From the NCBI GenBank assembly GCA_016789785.1, contig JAEUQE010000012.1, positions 8,354 through 72,353 of the forward strand: a stretch of 64,000 nt of DNA, given 5' to 3'. Position 1 is the first letter of the stretch. Every line of letters begins with the position of its first letter. Below the pieces are notes generated by a model that was given only the letters and a program-made list of their open reading frames with translations, searched no databases and was not told where the DNA came from. This document shows positions 43,293 through 52,407 of this stretch, piece after piece. The stretch comes from Bryobacterales bacterium (GTDB lineage Bacteria > Acidobacteriota > Terriglobia > Bryobacterales > Bryobacteraceae). Made by a program: the position numbers and the translations under genes.

Positions 43293-44648
43293 ATGACGCA
43301 GTTGAGCGAGGCCATTGCCCGCTACCACAAGATCCTGGAATCGGAACCGTTCAAGGACCTCGCCTGGACGGAGGCCCTCCGCAAGCGGATGGAGGAGTCC
43401 GGCCTGATCGTGTCCGCACGGCCGGTTTGCCCTGTTCTTCGCCCGCACTTCCTCACCGCGCGCCAGTACGCGAACCTGGTGAAGAACTCCGAGAGCCTGA
43501 TGGCCTCCATCGACCGTGTGAAGCAGATGGCGCTGTCGACGCCTGCGCTTCAAGCCCGGATGGAACTGCTGCCCGCCGAGAAGATGCTTGCGTCCATCGA
43601 CCCGGGCTACCGTTACCTCTCGGTCTCCTCGCTGCTCGAAACCAGCCTGTCCAACGGCCACATGCACTTTCTCGATTACGAGGCCGACACTCCCATGGGG
43701 CTGGCCTATTCCGAGGTGCTCACCAGCCTGTTTCTGGAAACCGGGCCGGTGAAGGAGTTCCGCAAACGCTACAATCTGACCAAACTGGCGGGCCCCAAAG
43801 TACTCCTGAATTCGTTGCTCAAGGCGTTCAAGGAGTTTGGAAACCGGAAGCAGCCGCGGATCGCCATCGTGGAATTGAAGCAGCCCTTCCAAACCACGGA
43901 ATCGGCAGAGTATCTGCTGCTGGCCGAAGCGTTCCGCAGACTCGGCTATGAAGCGGAAGTAATCAATCTCGATCAGTTGGAATACAAGAACGGCATTCTG
44001 CGGAAGGGCGATTTCACGGTGGACCTGGTGTACCGCTGCGTGCGGGTATCCGATTTCCTGTTCCGCTACGATCTCACTCACCCACTGGTGCGCGCCTACA
44101 AGGATCGCGCCATCTGCATGGTGAACAGTTTCCGCGCCGAATTAGCCCGCAAGAAAGCGATTTTCGACTTACTCACGGACGATTCACTTACTCATGGCTT
44201 CCCGGCCGCCGAGAAGAAGGTAATCCGGGAGTCGATCCCCTGGACGCGGGTGGTGCAGCAGACAACGACGACTTATGGCGATCAGCGCGTGGACCTGATG
44301 GAATTCATCCAACGCAACCGCCAGACGCTGGTGCTGCGCCCGAACGATGACGCTTCCGATCTGCACGAGTATCGCGGCTGGGAAGTGGACGATACGGGCT
44401 GGGATCGCGCCATGAAGACGGCCTTGCGGCACCCCTACGTGGTGCAGCAGAAAACCGATCCGTCGACGGCGGTGTTCCCGGTCATGCAATGGGGCTCCGT
44501 GGAGATGAAGACGGTTCGGGTGGACGTGCTGCCGCATCACTTCCTGGGGCGGGTGCAAGGCGCATCGTCGTGGATTTCTTCGGTGGAATCGAACCGGTTC
44601 TCCACGCTGAATGGCATCACGCCGACCTTCGTGATCGATCCCAAGTAA
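43293..44648 (+). CDS. Unassigned protein, possibly circularly permuted ATP-grasp-like
   Basis: 451 residues from the ATG at 43293 (MTQLSEAIARYHKILE). An ATG at 43203 would add 30 residues of poor-looking sequence. The N-terminal 200 residues are helical. The central part has IAIVELKQPFQTTESAEYLLLAEAF and EAEVINLDQLEYKNG, a Rossmann-like step, followed by DLVYRCVRVSDF. The last 150 residues include IFDLLTDDS, SIPWTRVVQQT, TLVLRPNDDASD and PYVVQQKTD. Their order resembles circularly permuted ATP-grasp proteins, but I cannot prove it. The gene is preceded by an AT-rich promoter-like patch (43185-43230) after the decayed region. The DUF1697 gene follows by 11 bp. Confidence 0.7.
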   Translation: MTQLSEAIARYHKILESEPFKDLAWTEALRKRMEESGLIVSARPVCPVLRPHFLTARQYANLVKNSESLMASIDRVKQMALSTPALQARMELLPAEKMLASIDPGYRYLSVSSLLETSLSNGHMHFLDYEADTPMGLAYSEVLTSLFLETGPVKEFRKRYNLTKLAGPKVLLNSLLKAFKEFGNRKQPRIAIVELKQPFQTTESAEYLLLAEAFRRLGYEAEVINLDQLEYKNGILRKGDFTVDLVYRCVRVSDFLFRYDLTHPLVRAYKDRAICMVNSFRAELARKKAIFDLLTDDSLTHGFPAAEKKVIRESIPWTRVVQQTTTTYGDQRVDLMEFIQRNRQTLVLRPNDDASDLHEYRGWEVDDTGWDRAMKTALRHPYVVQQKTDPSTAVFPVMQWGSVEMKTVRVDVLPHHFLGRVQGASSWISSVESNRFSTLNGITPTFVIDPK

Positions 44649-44659
44649 GCCACCTCCCC

Positions 44660-45199
44660 ATGTCCGGGAAAATCAGCCGCAGATACATCGCATTCTTGCG
44701 CGCCATTAACGTTGGCGGGCACAGGGTGAAGATGGACCGCCTGCGTGCCTTATTCGAGGAGCTGCGATTCCGCAACGTGGAGACGTTCATCGCTTCGGGC
44801 AATGTGATTTTCGAAACCGCGTCCACGGAACCGGACGCCCTGGAGCGGCGCATTGGGAAGCACCTGGAAAAGGCGCTCGGCTACGCGGTGGCGGTCTTTC
44901 TGCGCACACCCGACGAACTGGTGGCAATCGCGGCCTATGTACCGTTCCCGGATGAGGACATGAGCGCTGGCGGACTCCATGTCGTGTTTCTCGGGGCCAC
45001 GCCGGACGCGGCATTCACGGCTGCCGTGAATGCCTTCCACACCCCGGCGGATCGCTTCCACGTGCATGGTCGCGAAATTTACTGGTATTGCCGGACAAAA
45101 TTCAGTGAATCTCTCGGGTTTCCTGATGTGGCGAAGAAGACTCCAGCGACGGCACGGAATATCAACATGGTGCGCAAGTTGGCGGTTAAATACGTGTAG
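44660..45199 (+). CDS. DUF1697 family protein
   Basis: 179 residues. DUF1697 hallmarks are YIAFLRAINVGGHRVKMDRL, VETFIASGNVIFE, LEKALGYAVAVFLRTPDEL and ATARNINMVRKL at the C-terminus. The family is common and uncharacterised. It follows the possible ATP-grasp gene by 11 bp on the same strand. The start has no strong ribosome site but is fixed by family alignment. Confidence 0.9.
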   Translation: MSGKISRRYIAFLRAINVGGHRVKMDRLRALFEELRFRNVETFIASGNVIFETASTEPDALERRIGKHLEKALGYAVAVFLRTPDELVAIAAYVPFPDEDMSAGGLHVVFLGATPDAAFTAAVNAFHTPADRFHVHGREIYWYCRTKFSESLGFPDVAKKTPATARNINMVRKLAVKYV

Positions 45200-45343
45200 C
45201 ACTCGCGCGAGAAGACCATCAACCCGGTTCCAGAGGGCGGACTGGATGTGGCCACCATTCCCCGCATTCCCCGAGGGCATGCGCTCGCTTCGGCATCCCG
45301 CACTGAATGTGGGCCGTGGCGTGCGACTCCCGGATGCCGCTGT

Positions 45344-45921
45344 CTATCTGTTTCCAACGGGGATCTCAAGCCGCACTGCGCCAAAGCAGGAAACCTGTCT
45401 GCTGACGAGCAGACGATCGTTCTCGATGACAAGTACGGCGTACTCGCCCGGTGGCAAAGCCTCGAATGCGAACGACCCGTCGGCTCCAACCGCCACTTCC
45501 TCGGTGTCGTGCTGGTTCAGTAACGCGGTGAGCCTCACCCAAAGACTGCCTCGACGGTCCCCACTGGTCCGTATCTTACCGTGAATCGACGGCTGAACTT
45601 GCAGGCCGGAAAGCCGGGAAACATTCAGTCCCAGCCGGAATCGTTTCGTGCCGCCGTCCAGGCGCAACACCGTGGATCGTTTCGCGAATCCTGGAGCGTG
45701 AACATGGACAGGTAGAGTGATGGCGCCAGTTTCACTGGGTGGCCCGACGGCCCTCGAATCGCCTTGCCGCCGCGCGACAGATCCACGAATTCAAGCTCCG
45801 CCTCGATCCTCTCGTTGAGAACGGTGACCGTATCAATGGTTGCCGCCAGGGCTTCGACCGATGCCTGCGGCGCTGCTTCCGCGGATGCGAAGGCGGCCGC
45901 CAATAGAACCCAATGCTTCAT
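45344..45921 (-). pseudogene. Frameshifted secreted protein gene with carboxypeptidase-regulatory-like end
   Basis: Two overlapping frames together make one plausible protein. The first (from 45921) has a signal peptide, MKHWVLLAAAFASAEA, with AAGGAG-like ribosome site AAGGAG, and reads to ELEFVDLSRGGKAIRGPSG. It then continues as junk. From about 45735 the second frame continues sensibly (PPSETGAITLPVHVHAPGF, LNVSRLSGLQVQPSIHGKIR). It ends with DGSFAFEALPPGEYAVLVIEN, the typical pattern of a carboxypeptidase-regulatory or collagen-binding B-type fold. A one-base gain or loss near 45720-45745 would explain this. Sequencing error is the alternative. Confidence 0.7.
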
Positions 45922-46134
45922 ACACTATCTCCTTGGAGGGCGAAGTCCCATGGCCGGGAGAGCCGCGTTTCCCGGTTTTCCCGGTACACACGCAGGTTAT
46001 CAAGAAGTGTTTCCTGGCGATCTTGGCGATTTAGTTGATCGGCGCCCATACTGTAGCCCTGACCAACTGGCGGGTGACATGGGGTACTTGGCGGGAATCC
46101 CCTACCCAATCGCTGTTCCGATTGCTATCCTGAT

Positions 46135-46518
46135 ATGCGCATGACCCTTCGACGTTCTCTTGCCGCCCTGATTCTTGCCGCCGGATTGGTGAGCGCCTCC
46201 GGCCGTGCGGATGCCCAGACACAGCCCGCCAGCATCGATTCGCCGGCCGTCTTCGACGTTCGCAATGGCGATCAGCAGGGCAAGTTGATGTTCAAGGAAA
46301 CAGAACTCGCCTTCGAGTCCCTCACCGACGCACGCCAATCGCGCAACTGGAAGTATGCCGAGATCCGCGAGGTCTCCAAGCGCAAAAAGAATCTCCGCGT
46401 GCGGCCCTTCAAAGGCAGCACCTACGACTTCCAATTCAAGAAGTCTCAGGAACGAGACAAGATCTACGACATGATCGCATCGCGCGTGCTCGCGGCGCGG
46501 CAAGGCGCGAAGAAATAG
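46135..46518 (+). CDS. Small secreted protein with PH-like fold pattern
   Basis: 127 residues (a second ATG lies two codons in). A signal peptide (RRSLAALILAAGLVSASGRADA) is followed by a pattern often seen in acidobacterial small proteins: GKLMFKETELAFESL, RNWKYAEIREVS, LRVRPFKGSTYDFQF and QERDKIYDMIASRVL. The alternating strands and final helix suggest a GRAM/PH-like domain, but no family is certain. A TATCCTGATAT patch just upstream may hold the -10 box. Confidence 0.65.
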   Translation: MRMTLRRSLAALILAAGLVSASGRADAQTQPASIDSPAVFDVRNGDQQGKLMFKETELAFESLTDARQSRNWKYAEIREVSKRKKNLRVRPFKGSTYDFQFKKSQERDKIYDMIASRVLAARQGAKK

Positions 46519-46841
46519 ACGCCCTCCGGGCCACCCGATTCGTCAGTGCACCTTGTGTTCAGAAGTCTTTCCCGCCGTCACGTCTTGCTGGCGGCGGCAG
46601 GCGCCACATCCGGATCAATGCCACGCAGCCGGTATTCGTAATCTGACTGGCACCGGTTCAAGACCGCCCGAATCTACTCCCCTTCTCGAAGCTTCTCAAA
46701 TTTGCCTGGCCCACGAACCGGAACGCCATGGTCATCGGTTCCATCAGCCCATGGCGCCTCCCTCCATTGAGATGAGGGAGTAGTTTCGCCCCGCCGCCAA
46801 CCTCCCGTACGGGACGTTTCAGCCGCATCCGCGGTTCCCCG
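46519..46841. other. Gene-free stretch
   Basis: I see no credible gene, hairpin or repeat here. It lies between two convergent genes. Confidence 0.5.
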
Positions 46842-47252
46842 TCACCAGTCCACTTCGCGGCGTGCGTCGGGATACTGCGCCGTCAAGTCAGCGGGCCCTG
46901 CCTTCGCAACGCGGTTCCGCTGCAGAAATCGAATCACTGCGACCGCGCCCAAACCCAAGGCGAACAAGGGCATCAGGCGCAGCCACACGGACGACTTGCC
47001 GCGCGGCTCCCGGAGTATCCGTTCGCCATAGCGGGCGACGTAGTGATTCACGATCTCGGTCTCACTTTTCCCTTCCGCCACCAGTCGGGCCACATCGGCT
47101 CGCAGCTCATCGGCCGTGGGCGAGCGGTGCACGGCCAGATTCTCTCGCCAGCAACACGGCGCCAGAAACCTCTCCTGAACGGAGCGCGCACGCCCAGAGG
47201 CGCCGGCCGCCTGCATCGCAAGAAGAATCAAGAAAGAAGACAACCATCGCAT
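46842..47252 (-). CDS. ccmH: Cytochrome c biogenesis protein CcmH-like
   Basis: 136 residues. A signal peptide (RWLSSFLILLAMQAAGASG), then FLAPCCWRENLAVHRSPTADEL, VARLVAEGKSETEIVNHYVARYGERIL, and one C-terminal membrane segment (LMPLFALGLGAVAVIRFL). This is CcmH/CycL layout. In proteobacterial CcmH the thiol motif is CxxC (RCPxCQN); here it is CC (Cys33, Cys34) within APCCW, the form I recall from Acidobacteria. It would keep apocytochrome cysteines reduced for haem attachment. No other ccm gene is present, so it is an orphan. Confidence 0.82.
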   Translation of the reverse strand: MRWLSSFLILLAMQAAGASGRARSVQERFLAPCCWRENLAVHRSPTADELRADVARLVAEGKSETEIVNHYVARYGERILREPRGKSSVWLRLMPLFALGLGAVAVIRFLQRNRVAKAGPADLTAQYPDARREVDW

Positions 47253-47464
47253 CGCAGGATTCCTTTCCGTCCGGGGAACGTAGTCAACCTTTCGCCCCGG
47301 CCACTACCCTTCACGATTCCACCTGCCGCGCGATGAAATCGAATGAGAACGATCGCCAGACGCCGCCGGTCACACTGCCCGATTGCGAACCGGAGACCCG
47401 GCTCTGCCTCGGGTACTCCTGCCGCCAGCGAGTCAGGCGACGGGGGAGCGACTGGTTTCGGGCG

Positions 47465-47920
47465 TCAACCTACATGGTTCCGGCTAAGCCGGGCTGGGGA
47501 GCCCTGCGAGCCGGTAAGGAGAGAAGGGCTTCCGGAGTGAGGGGGTGGACGTTGCCACATCGGTGCGTCTGTCTGGCTTGAGTAGACCGCCGAAGCCCGG
47601 CGCTCCGCCTTTCCGGCGTGGGCGCGGCTCCATGGCGCACTCCCGGGTTCGACGGTCCGGCCGGCCGACTGCGCCGCACTGGCCGGCGCGACCCGGCACC
47701 CTTCGCGGCAGACGGCCGCTTTCCAGGCGGCGGGTTCTGTGGATTGCTTCTTTTTGCAGCAGCAGTCGCGATTGCGGGAGCATTTCATCGCGCAGGCTTT
47801 GCCGGCACCCGGCCACGCCGCCGCCAACGGCGCGAACGTCGCACACAGAAAGTGGACCAGCAGCAACAGGCTTGTGCCCCGCCGTGTCACCCACTGCCGA
47901 CTTGCACCTGTCCAATGCAT
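47465..47920 (-). CDS. Small cysteine-rich envelope protein, hypothetical
   Basis: 151 residues from the ATG at 47920 (MHWTGASRQW). One membrane or signal segment (TSLLLLVHFLCATFAPLAAAW) is followed by a cysteine cluster (ACAMKCSRNRDCCCKKK) and a low-complexity Pro/Ser tail. Such a membrane segment with a CxxxC-x5-CCC cluster is seen in acidobacterial hypothetical proteins and may bind metal or haem. No known family. It lies upstream of ccmH on the same strand but 212 bp apart. Confidence 0.5.
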   Translation of the reverse strand: MHWTGASRQWVTRRGTSLLLLVHFLCATFAPLAAAWPGAGKACAMKCSRNRDCCCKKKQSTEPAAWKAAVCREGCRVAPASAAQSAGRTVEPGSAPWSRAHAGKAERRASAVYSSQTDAPMWQRPPPHSGSPSLLTGSQGSPARLSRNHVG

Positions 47921-48191
47921 CGCCGTCGTGTTGAAGATACCATGTTTTCCGGCGGGAACTGAATCCCGAATCGATGCAACATCGCGTTGCCAGCCCAATG
48001 GCACGCCCCGCGGAAACTTGCGAGCCGTTCAAGACCCAGCTCTTTGCTGCCATCGAAAGCGAAACCGCAACTCGTTCGTGATTTTGATTGACTGTTCTGT
48101 CACGAATTGAGGATGCGGATTCCACAGCCTTGCCCCGGCCTCGCGCCGGCACCTGTGCCCGCATCCGGACCCCGGCTCACGGCCGCCGGGA

Positions 48192-49109
48192 CTACCGCGT
48201 GAAGCGCCCGCTGGTCTCCGGCAGACGCATCCGCTCGAACCGCGCGGGAGCGTCGGGATGCCAGAACACGGTCATCAGCGCCAGTGCGACGAACAGCAGC
48301 AGCGTGATGATCGGCCAGATCCACCGTGTCTCGCGGAAATCCTGTTGCGGCATCGGATCCACGGGTGCGGCCAGCAACCGGTAGGCCGGCGGCGCCTTGC
48401 CCCAGAAGGACTCCATGGCGGCCATCATTCGCTGGAAACGCGCATCACTTACCCGCGCGGCATTGCCCACCGCGTCCACCTTGCGATTGCAGGTCTCAAG
48501 TTGCCGTTCGAGCGCCCCGATCCGCTGCGTGAGCGCGGTCTCCAGCTCCCGCAGCGACTTCACGGGATCCACCACCAGAGGCTTGGATTCGCGCCGGTCG
48601 CGGAACAGCCGCCGCCCGCCCACGGTGCCATCCTGCATCGACGGCAGAGGCGCGCCTGCGCCATTTTCTCCCACCGCCTTGGCCAGCATGCGGATGTCGT
48701 TGGCGATGCGGATTGCGTCGCGCCGCGACAGACAGCGCCACTCGGCCGGCTCCTTCTCTTCATCGGTCTGGAAGATGCCAAAACCGATCAACTCATCTTC
48801 TCCGATCGCATCGGCGATTTGCGTAAACTGCGCGATCGTGGTCTGGCGGAGGGAGGTGGAGCCGTTGAACGCCTCTCCAAAGGCGCGGACCTGTTCGATG
48901 GAAACCGGCCGTGTGTACTCGGCGGTGAAGTTGAGAGATTCGCTGTCGAAGTCGGCGGCCATCCAATCCGCCGGCTCGGTGGCGATTTGCACGTCCTCGG
49001 CAAGTAAGTTGAGAAACTTTTGTGTTTCTTCGACAACACTTACCATTTTCGCCATGGGAACGCCGGATTCCCGCCGGTTTAATTCCACTCGTATGCGCAG
49101 GCGAGCCAT
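48192..49109 (-). CDS. Hypothetical tail-anchored membrane protein
   Basis: 305 residues. A soluble N-terminal part (KMVSVVEETQKFLNLLAEDVQI, then ADFDSESLNFTAEY and GEDELIGFGIFQ) includes a coiled-coil stretch (SLRELETALTQRIGALERQLE). A single membrane segment near the C-terminus (WIWPIITLLLFVALALMTVFW) is followed by a basic tail. No family recognised. Its ATG abuts the stop of the TPR gene (TAAATG), so they are co-translated. This suggests a TPR-assembled membrane complex. Confidence 0.7.
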   Translation of the reverse strand: MARLRIRVELNRRESGVPMAKMVSVVEETQKFLNLLAEDVQIATEPADWMAADFDSESLNFTAEYTRPVSIEQVRAFGEAFNGSTSLRQTTIAQFTQIADAIGEDELIGFGIFQTDEEKEPAEWRCLSRRDAIRIANDIRMLAKAVGENGAGAPLPSMQDGTVGGRRLFRDRRESKPLVVDPVKSLRELETALTQRIGALERQLETCNRKVDAVGNAARVSDARFQRMMAAMESFWGKAPPAYRLLAAPVDPMPQQDFRETRWIWPIITLLLFVALALMTVFWHPDAPARFERMRLPETSGRFTR

Positions 49110-49973
49110 TTACTTTCCCCCTGCCGCGGAAGGGTCCGCTGTTGGGCTTGCGGCGAACGGCGCGCCATTGAAACCGGCGCCGCGTATCCCCGCCAGCAAC
49201 CGTTCGGTGGCCACGCTGAAGTTATGCTGCGCCTCCAACGAGCCGGGCGCAAGCACCATGATCTGATCGCAGTATCGTGCCAGCGACTGGAAGTCGCCGT
49301 GGTACAACGCCACGCTCGCCAGACCCTGCAACGCGGCGATCGAGTGTGGATCGAGCGCAAGGAGCCTCTGCGAATAATGAGTCAGAGCCTGTAAGTCGCC
49401 AGCGGCTGCGGCAAGCGCAATCAGATTCTGGATCACGTCCGGATGCGCGGGGTCGGATTCCAGTAAGTTTTCGTAAGCGGAACGCGCCTCTTCGAACCGG
49501 CTGAGTAAGTGGAGTGCCGTTGCCCTGCCCAAACAAGCCTGTGCCCACGGCGCCTTGCCCGCAATGCCATGGGTGCGGGACCGTTCAAACGCCGTCAGCG
49601 CTTCGGCGGGCATCTGCGATTCCAGCAGACAAACACCCAGCGCCGCCCAGGCATCGGGACGGTTCCGGTCAAGCCGGAGGGCTCGTTGCAAGGCGCTGGC
49701 CGCGCCTTCCCATTTCGCGGTGCGCAGAAGCGCCAGCCCGAGATTGTAGTGCCCATCGCCGCAGTCCGGCTCGGCGGTTACCAGGGCCGTGAAACTCAGC
49801 GCCGCCTCCTGAAATCGTCCCAAGGCAAATTCAATCTCTCCCCGTAAGGCATAGACCTGGGCGTCCACGGTCTCCGAGCCGGCCAGGGTGGCCAGTGCCT
49901 CCTCGGCGCGCCCGGAGTCCCAGAGCGTCTCCGCCAGGTCAACCCGTTCGGCAGGTGTGATTCTCCCGTTCAT
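49110..49973 (-). CDS. TPR repeat protein
   Basis: 287 residues from the ATG at 49973. About six TPR-type helix pairs are visible: AETLWDSGRAEEALATLAG, LRGEIEFALGRFQEAALSF, HYNLGLALLRTAKWEGAAS, AWAALGVCLLESQMPAEAL, ATALHLLSRFEEARSAYEN and ALQGLASVALYHGDFQSLA. A short Pro/Ala/Gly C-terminus ends it. Such repeats bind other proteins. It starts 5 bp after the stop of the 92-residue gene and abuts the tail-anchored gene, forming a tight three-gene unit. Confidence 0.8.
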   Translation of the reverse strand: MNGRITPAERVDLAETLWDSGRAEEALATLAGSETVDAQVYALRGEIEFALGRFQEAALSFTALVTAEPDCGDGHYNLGLALLRTAKWEGAASALQRALRLDRNRPDAWAALGVCLLESQMPAEALTAFERSRTHGIAGKAPWAQACLGRATALHLLSRFEEARSAYENLLESDPAHPDVIQNLIALAAAAGDLQALTHYSQRLLALDPHSIAALQGLASVALYHGDFQSLARYCDQIMVLAPGSLEAQHNFSVATERLLAGIRGAGFNGAPFAASPTADPSAAGGK

Positions 49974-49978
49974 CAGCG

Positions 49979-50257
49979 TCACGTGGATGTCCCCGAACCG
50001 TCGCGATCCATCTTCGGCACCACCATCGCCCAGCGTGCGGGCTCCTCGGCGGGCTGCGCGTCCGGCCAATCCACCGTTGGCCAATCCGCCACTGGCACTG
50101 CGGAAGTTTCCGCCCGATTCACGCTGGCGGGAGCGGGCATCAGGCCTGTAATCAAGGAGTTCCAGGAGACGTGGATCCGGAACGGAATGGGCGCGGACGC
50201 ACGGGTGCCAGCGGGGTCGGGGGAGAATGTGTCGGTCCTTGAAACTGCGCCAGCCAT
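49979..50257 (-). CDS. Small Trp/Pro-rich protein, first gene of the TPR operon
   Basis: 92 residues from an ATG preceded by AAGGAGAAGG. No family. The middle resembles a beta strand region (IPFRIHVSWNSLITGL), and the end is a Trp/Asp/Pro-rich tail (DWPTVDWPDAQPAEEPARW). The gene starts a run of three same-strand genes with gaps of 5 and 0 bp, which supports reality. GTAGTAC lies 43 bp upstream of the ATG. Confidence 0.5.
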   Translation of the reverse strand: MAGAVSRTDTFSPDPAGTRASAPIPFRIHVSWNSLITGLMPAPASVNRAETSAVPVADWPTVDWPDAQPAEEPARWAMVVPKMDRDGSGTST

Positions 50258-50369
50258 GGCTTCTCTGTTCCTTCTCCTTGCGTCATTCAGCGCACGAAAG
50301 TAGTACCGATGTATCGGCAGTCTGCTCGCTGAGCAGTAGGGGGTGCGAGCCCCGGCCGCCGCAAAGCCT

Positions 50370-51170
50370 TCAATCCATGAAGAATGGAGTGCTCGCACCG
50401 CAGTGTGGGCATCGAAAGACCCGCAGCAGGAACACCCTATCCACGGCCCCGGAGGCCAACAGTTCCGCGGCTGGCGACCCGCTGCCACAACGCACGCACA
50501 CGTTCCGCCACGTCGCGGTGTTGATTGGCGCCGGAGCCGCGCCGAAGTACAGCGCCCAGCCATAGATGCTGAGCCGAGTCCCAAACCAGCGATCGAGGCT
50601 TCGTGACGCAAGGACGTACGACCAAAGGGTCCACTCCGCCCCTCCACCAAGGATCGCCAATCGGAGCGGCGTCCTGCCGTTTCGATGATTCTGGTTCAGA
50701 TAAGACAACGACGAGCAGAGCGGCTTGGTCGCGACATGCCGGAGTCCGGAGGTCTTTTCGATCAACCTCGCGACCTCCGCCTCGGTCCGAAAAGCGTTTA
50801 CGTGCCCGCCGCCGCGCGCCAACCACCGGTAGAGCCGGTCGGTAAACGTGGTGGCGTCGGGCACCGCGACATAAACCGCGCCATCGGGCCGGGTAACCCG
50901 GGCCAATTCGCCGAGCACCGCGCCGAGATTCACGAAATGCTCCATCGAATGATTGGAAATCACGGCGTGAAACGCGGCGTCGCGGAATGGCAGATGGGCG
51001 GCATCGGCGACCACCCGAGCCGCCCGCGTCTCCGCTACCTGCAGGCGTCCCGGCTGAATGTCCAGCCGGACCACCGTCGCCGCGGTCGCCTCAGGCGGAA
51101 AGCTTCCGGAGGCGCAACCCAGATCGAGGACGGCGGATTCCCGCGGAAGTTGCCGGAGAATTTCGTGCAT
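50370..51170 (-). CDS. Class I SAM-dependent methyltransferase with C-terminal zinc ribbon
   Basis: 266 residues. Motif I is VLDLGCASGSF, followed by VRLDIQPGRL, a motif IV-like AFHAVISNHSMEHF and LARVTRPDGAVYVAVPD, all typical of methyltransferase type 11. The C-terminal 60 residues have two cysteine pairs, CVRCGSG and CPHCGAS, which probably bind zinc. The substrate is unknown. It lies 112 bp upstream of the TPR operon on the same strand. Confidence 0.82.
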   Translation of the reverse strand: MHEILRQLPRESAVLDLGCASGSFPPEATAATVVRLDIQPGRLQVAETRAARVVADAAHLPFRDAAFHAVISNHSMEHFVNLGAVLGELARVTRPDGAVYVAVPDATTFTDRLYRWLARGGGHVNAFRTEAEVARLIEKTSGLRHVATKPLCSSLSYLNQNHRNGRTPLRLAILGGGAEWTLWSYVLASRSLDRWFGTRLSIYGWALYFGAAPAPINTATWRNVCVRCGSGSPAAELLASGAVDRVFLLRVFRCPHCGASTPFFMD

Positions 51171-51357
51171 CTCGCACCCCGTTGCGGACTGCTTTCGGAC
51201 GGAATTTCGACCCAGGCGCTGATGGAAAGGATAGCACTTCGGGCCAGCACGCGCCTTCGCTCGCTTTCGGCTCTCGGCTCGGGCTCTCGGCTTTCAGGCC
51301 AGGGCCGAAAGCCCCGTAGTACTCATGCCGCCCGAGTTCTTGCCGATAAGCAGCGTC

Positions 51358-51792
51358 ATGGATCGGAATCCGAACACGAACTCCCATTCGAGCGACCTGC
51401 TTTCGCAAGTCCTCCAGATGACCGACGCCAATCGCGTCGACTTCCTGATCGAGAGCCGCACCTATGAAGTGCTGCTGAAGGCGGTGCCGCCGTTCGCACC
51501 CAAGTGCACCTTGTTTGAAGACAGCGATCCGTGGAAAGTGTCGCTATGGACGGCGGACCGGCCCGAGGACATTCGCGCCACGCTTGTTACGATTCGCGAG
51601 TTACTGGTTCCCGCGGGTTACAAGGACATGGGCATGCCACGTTACATCGCGGCGCTCGCTGCCACGCAGATTAATGGCGAACCCGCATTCCCCGAGTTAT
51701 CCACCGCGATTGAGACGATTCGCCGTGTCAGCGATCCCACTTACTGGAAAGCGGTGGCGGGGCAGATGGAAGGGCAACTGGTCGCCGTTTGA
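51358..51792 (+). CDS. Hypothetical conserved-looking protein
   Basis: 144 residues from the ATG at 51358 (51325 is possible but lacks a ribosome site and begins poorly). The sequence has an alpha/beta pattern: SDLLSQVLQMTDANRVDFLIE, YEVLLKAVPPF, KVSLWTADRPEDIRATL and ITRELLVPAGYKDMG-like VTIRELLVPAGYKDMG. No known family. GTAGTAC lies 36 bp upstream of the start. Confidence 0.5.
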   Translation: MDRNPNTNSHSSDLLSQVLQMTDANRVDFLIESRTYEVLLKAVPPFAPKCTLFEDSDPWKVSLWTADRPEDIRATLVTIRELLVPAGYKDMGMPRYIAALAATQINGEPAFPELSTAIETIRRVSDPTYWKAVAGQMEGQLVAV

Positions 51793-52368
51793 CGCAAGGC
51801 TTCGGCGCAGACTCAGTTCTACGCGCCGGCAGCCGCGTGAACACACCCTGAAGCTTCACGGAACTCGCGTGGGGTTGCCTGCGACGGCACAGAATAAGTG
51901 CTTCCCGCAGATGGGCGGACCGTCCTTCGCCTCCTGGCCGGTGGTCCGCCGGACGGGAAATCTTGAGGAGTACCCCGGCCTGGAACCCTCTTGCCTGCGC
52001 GGGTGCTTGCGGCTTGCCGCCGCTCCTGCGAGGGAACGGGGGGCCGCTCCCCCGCTCCGCGAGAGGGCCGCGCCGTCTGCCCACCCCGCTCGTGACTCCG
52101 GAATGAGTAGTCTCTCCCTGCGCGGGTTGGATCGACAGAGTGAAATCGAAAGATCCGCACGCTGGCCCTGAGGACGCGAAGTCGCGGGGCAGTCCTCGCT
52201 TCCGCGACGGGGGACTGCCACGCCTAATTCCGCCTAATTCAGGCCCAATACTATTCACTTTCGCATGTTGGCGCCGCGCACCACACGGTAGCGCAGGGCT
52301 TCAGTCGCGCCGCCTCCGCTTCGATCGTCCGGCGACATGCCGCCGGACGCCGCGTTCGAGTGTGCCGC
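51793..52368. other. Long gene-free stretch with hairpin and direct repeats
   Basis: No credible gene. It contains a hairpin (GGCAGTCC at 52188-52195 with GGACTGCC at 52212-52219, extended by TCGC/GCGA), which may end transcription from either side. Just after it CGCCTAATTC is repeated in tandem (52221-52240). Low-complexity GC-rich sequence fills the remainder. It may be a decayed gene. Confidence 0.5.
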
Positions 52369-52397
52369 TTGACATACATAGCAGCTCAATGCATAAT
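52369..52397 (+). promoter_or_regulatory. Promoter of the padR operon
   Basis: TTGACA (52369-52374, perfect -35) and CATAAT (52392-52397) with 17 bp spacing. The start of transcription should lie near 52404, only a few bases before the ATG at 52408, implying a leaderless or near-leaderless mRNA. TAGC (52382 region) and GCTA (52401 region) form a short inverted repeat that could be the PadR operator, so autoregulation is plausible. Confidence 0.65.
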
Positions 52398-52407
52398 ACC
52401 GCTAGGC

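Noticed and set aside
46553..46783. 76-codon plus-strand frame in the gap before ccmH
   Set aside because: Low-complexity composition, no ribosome site or domain.
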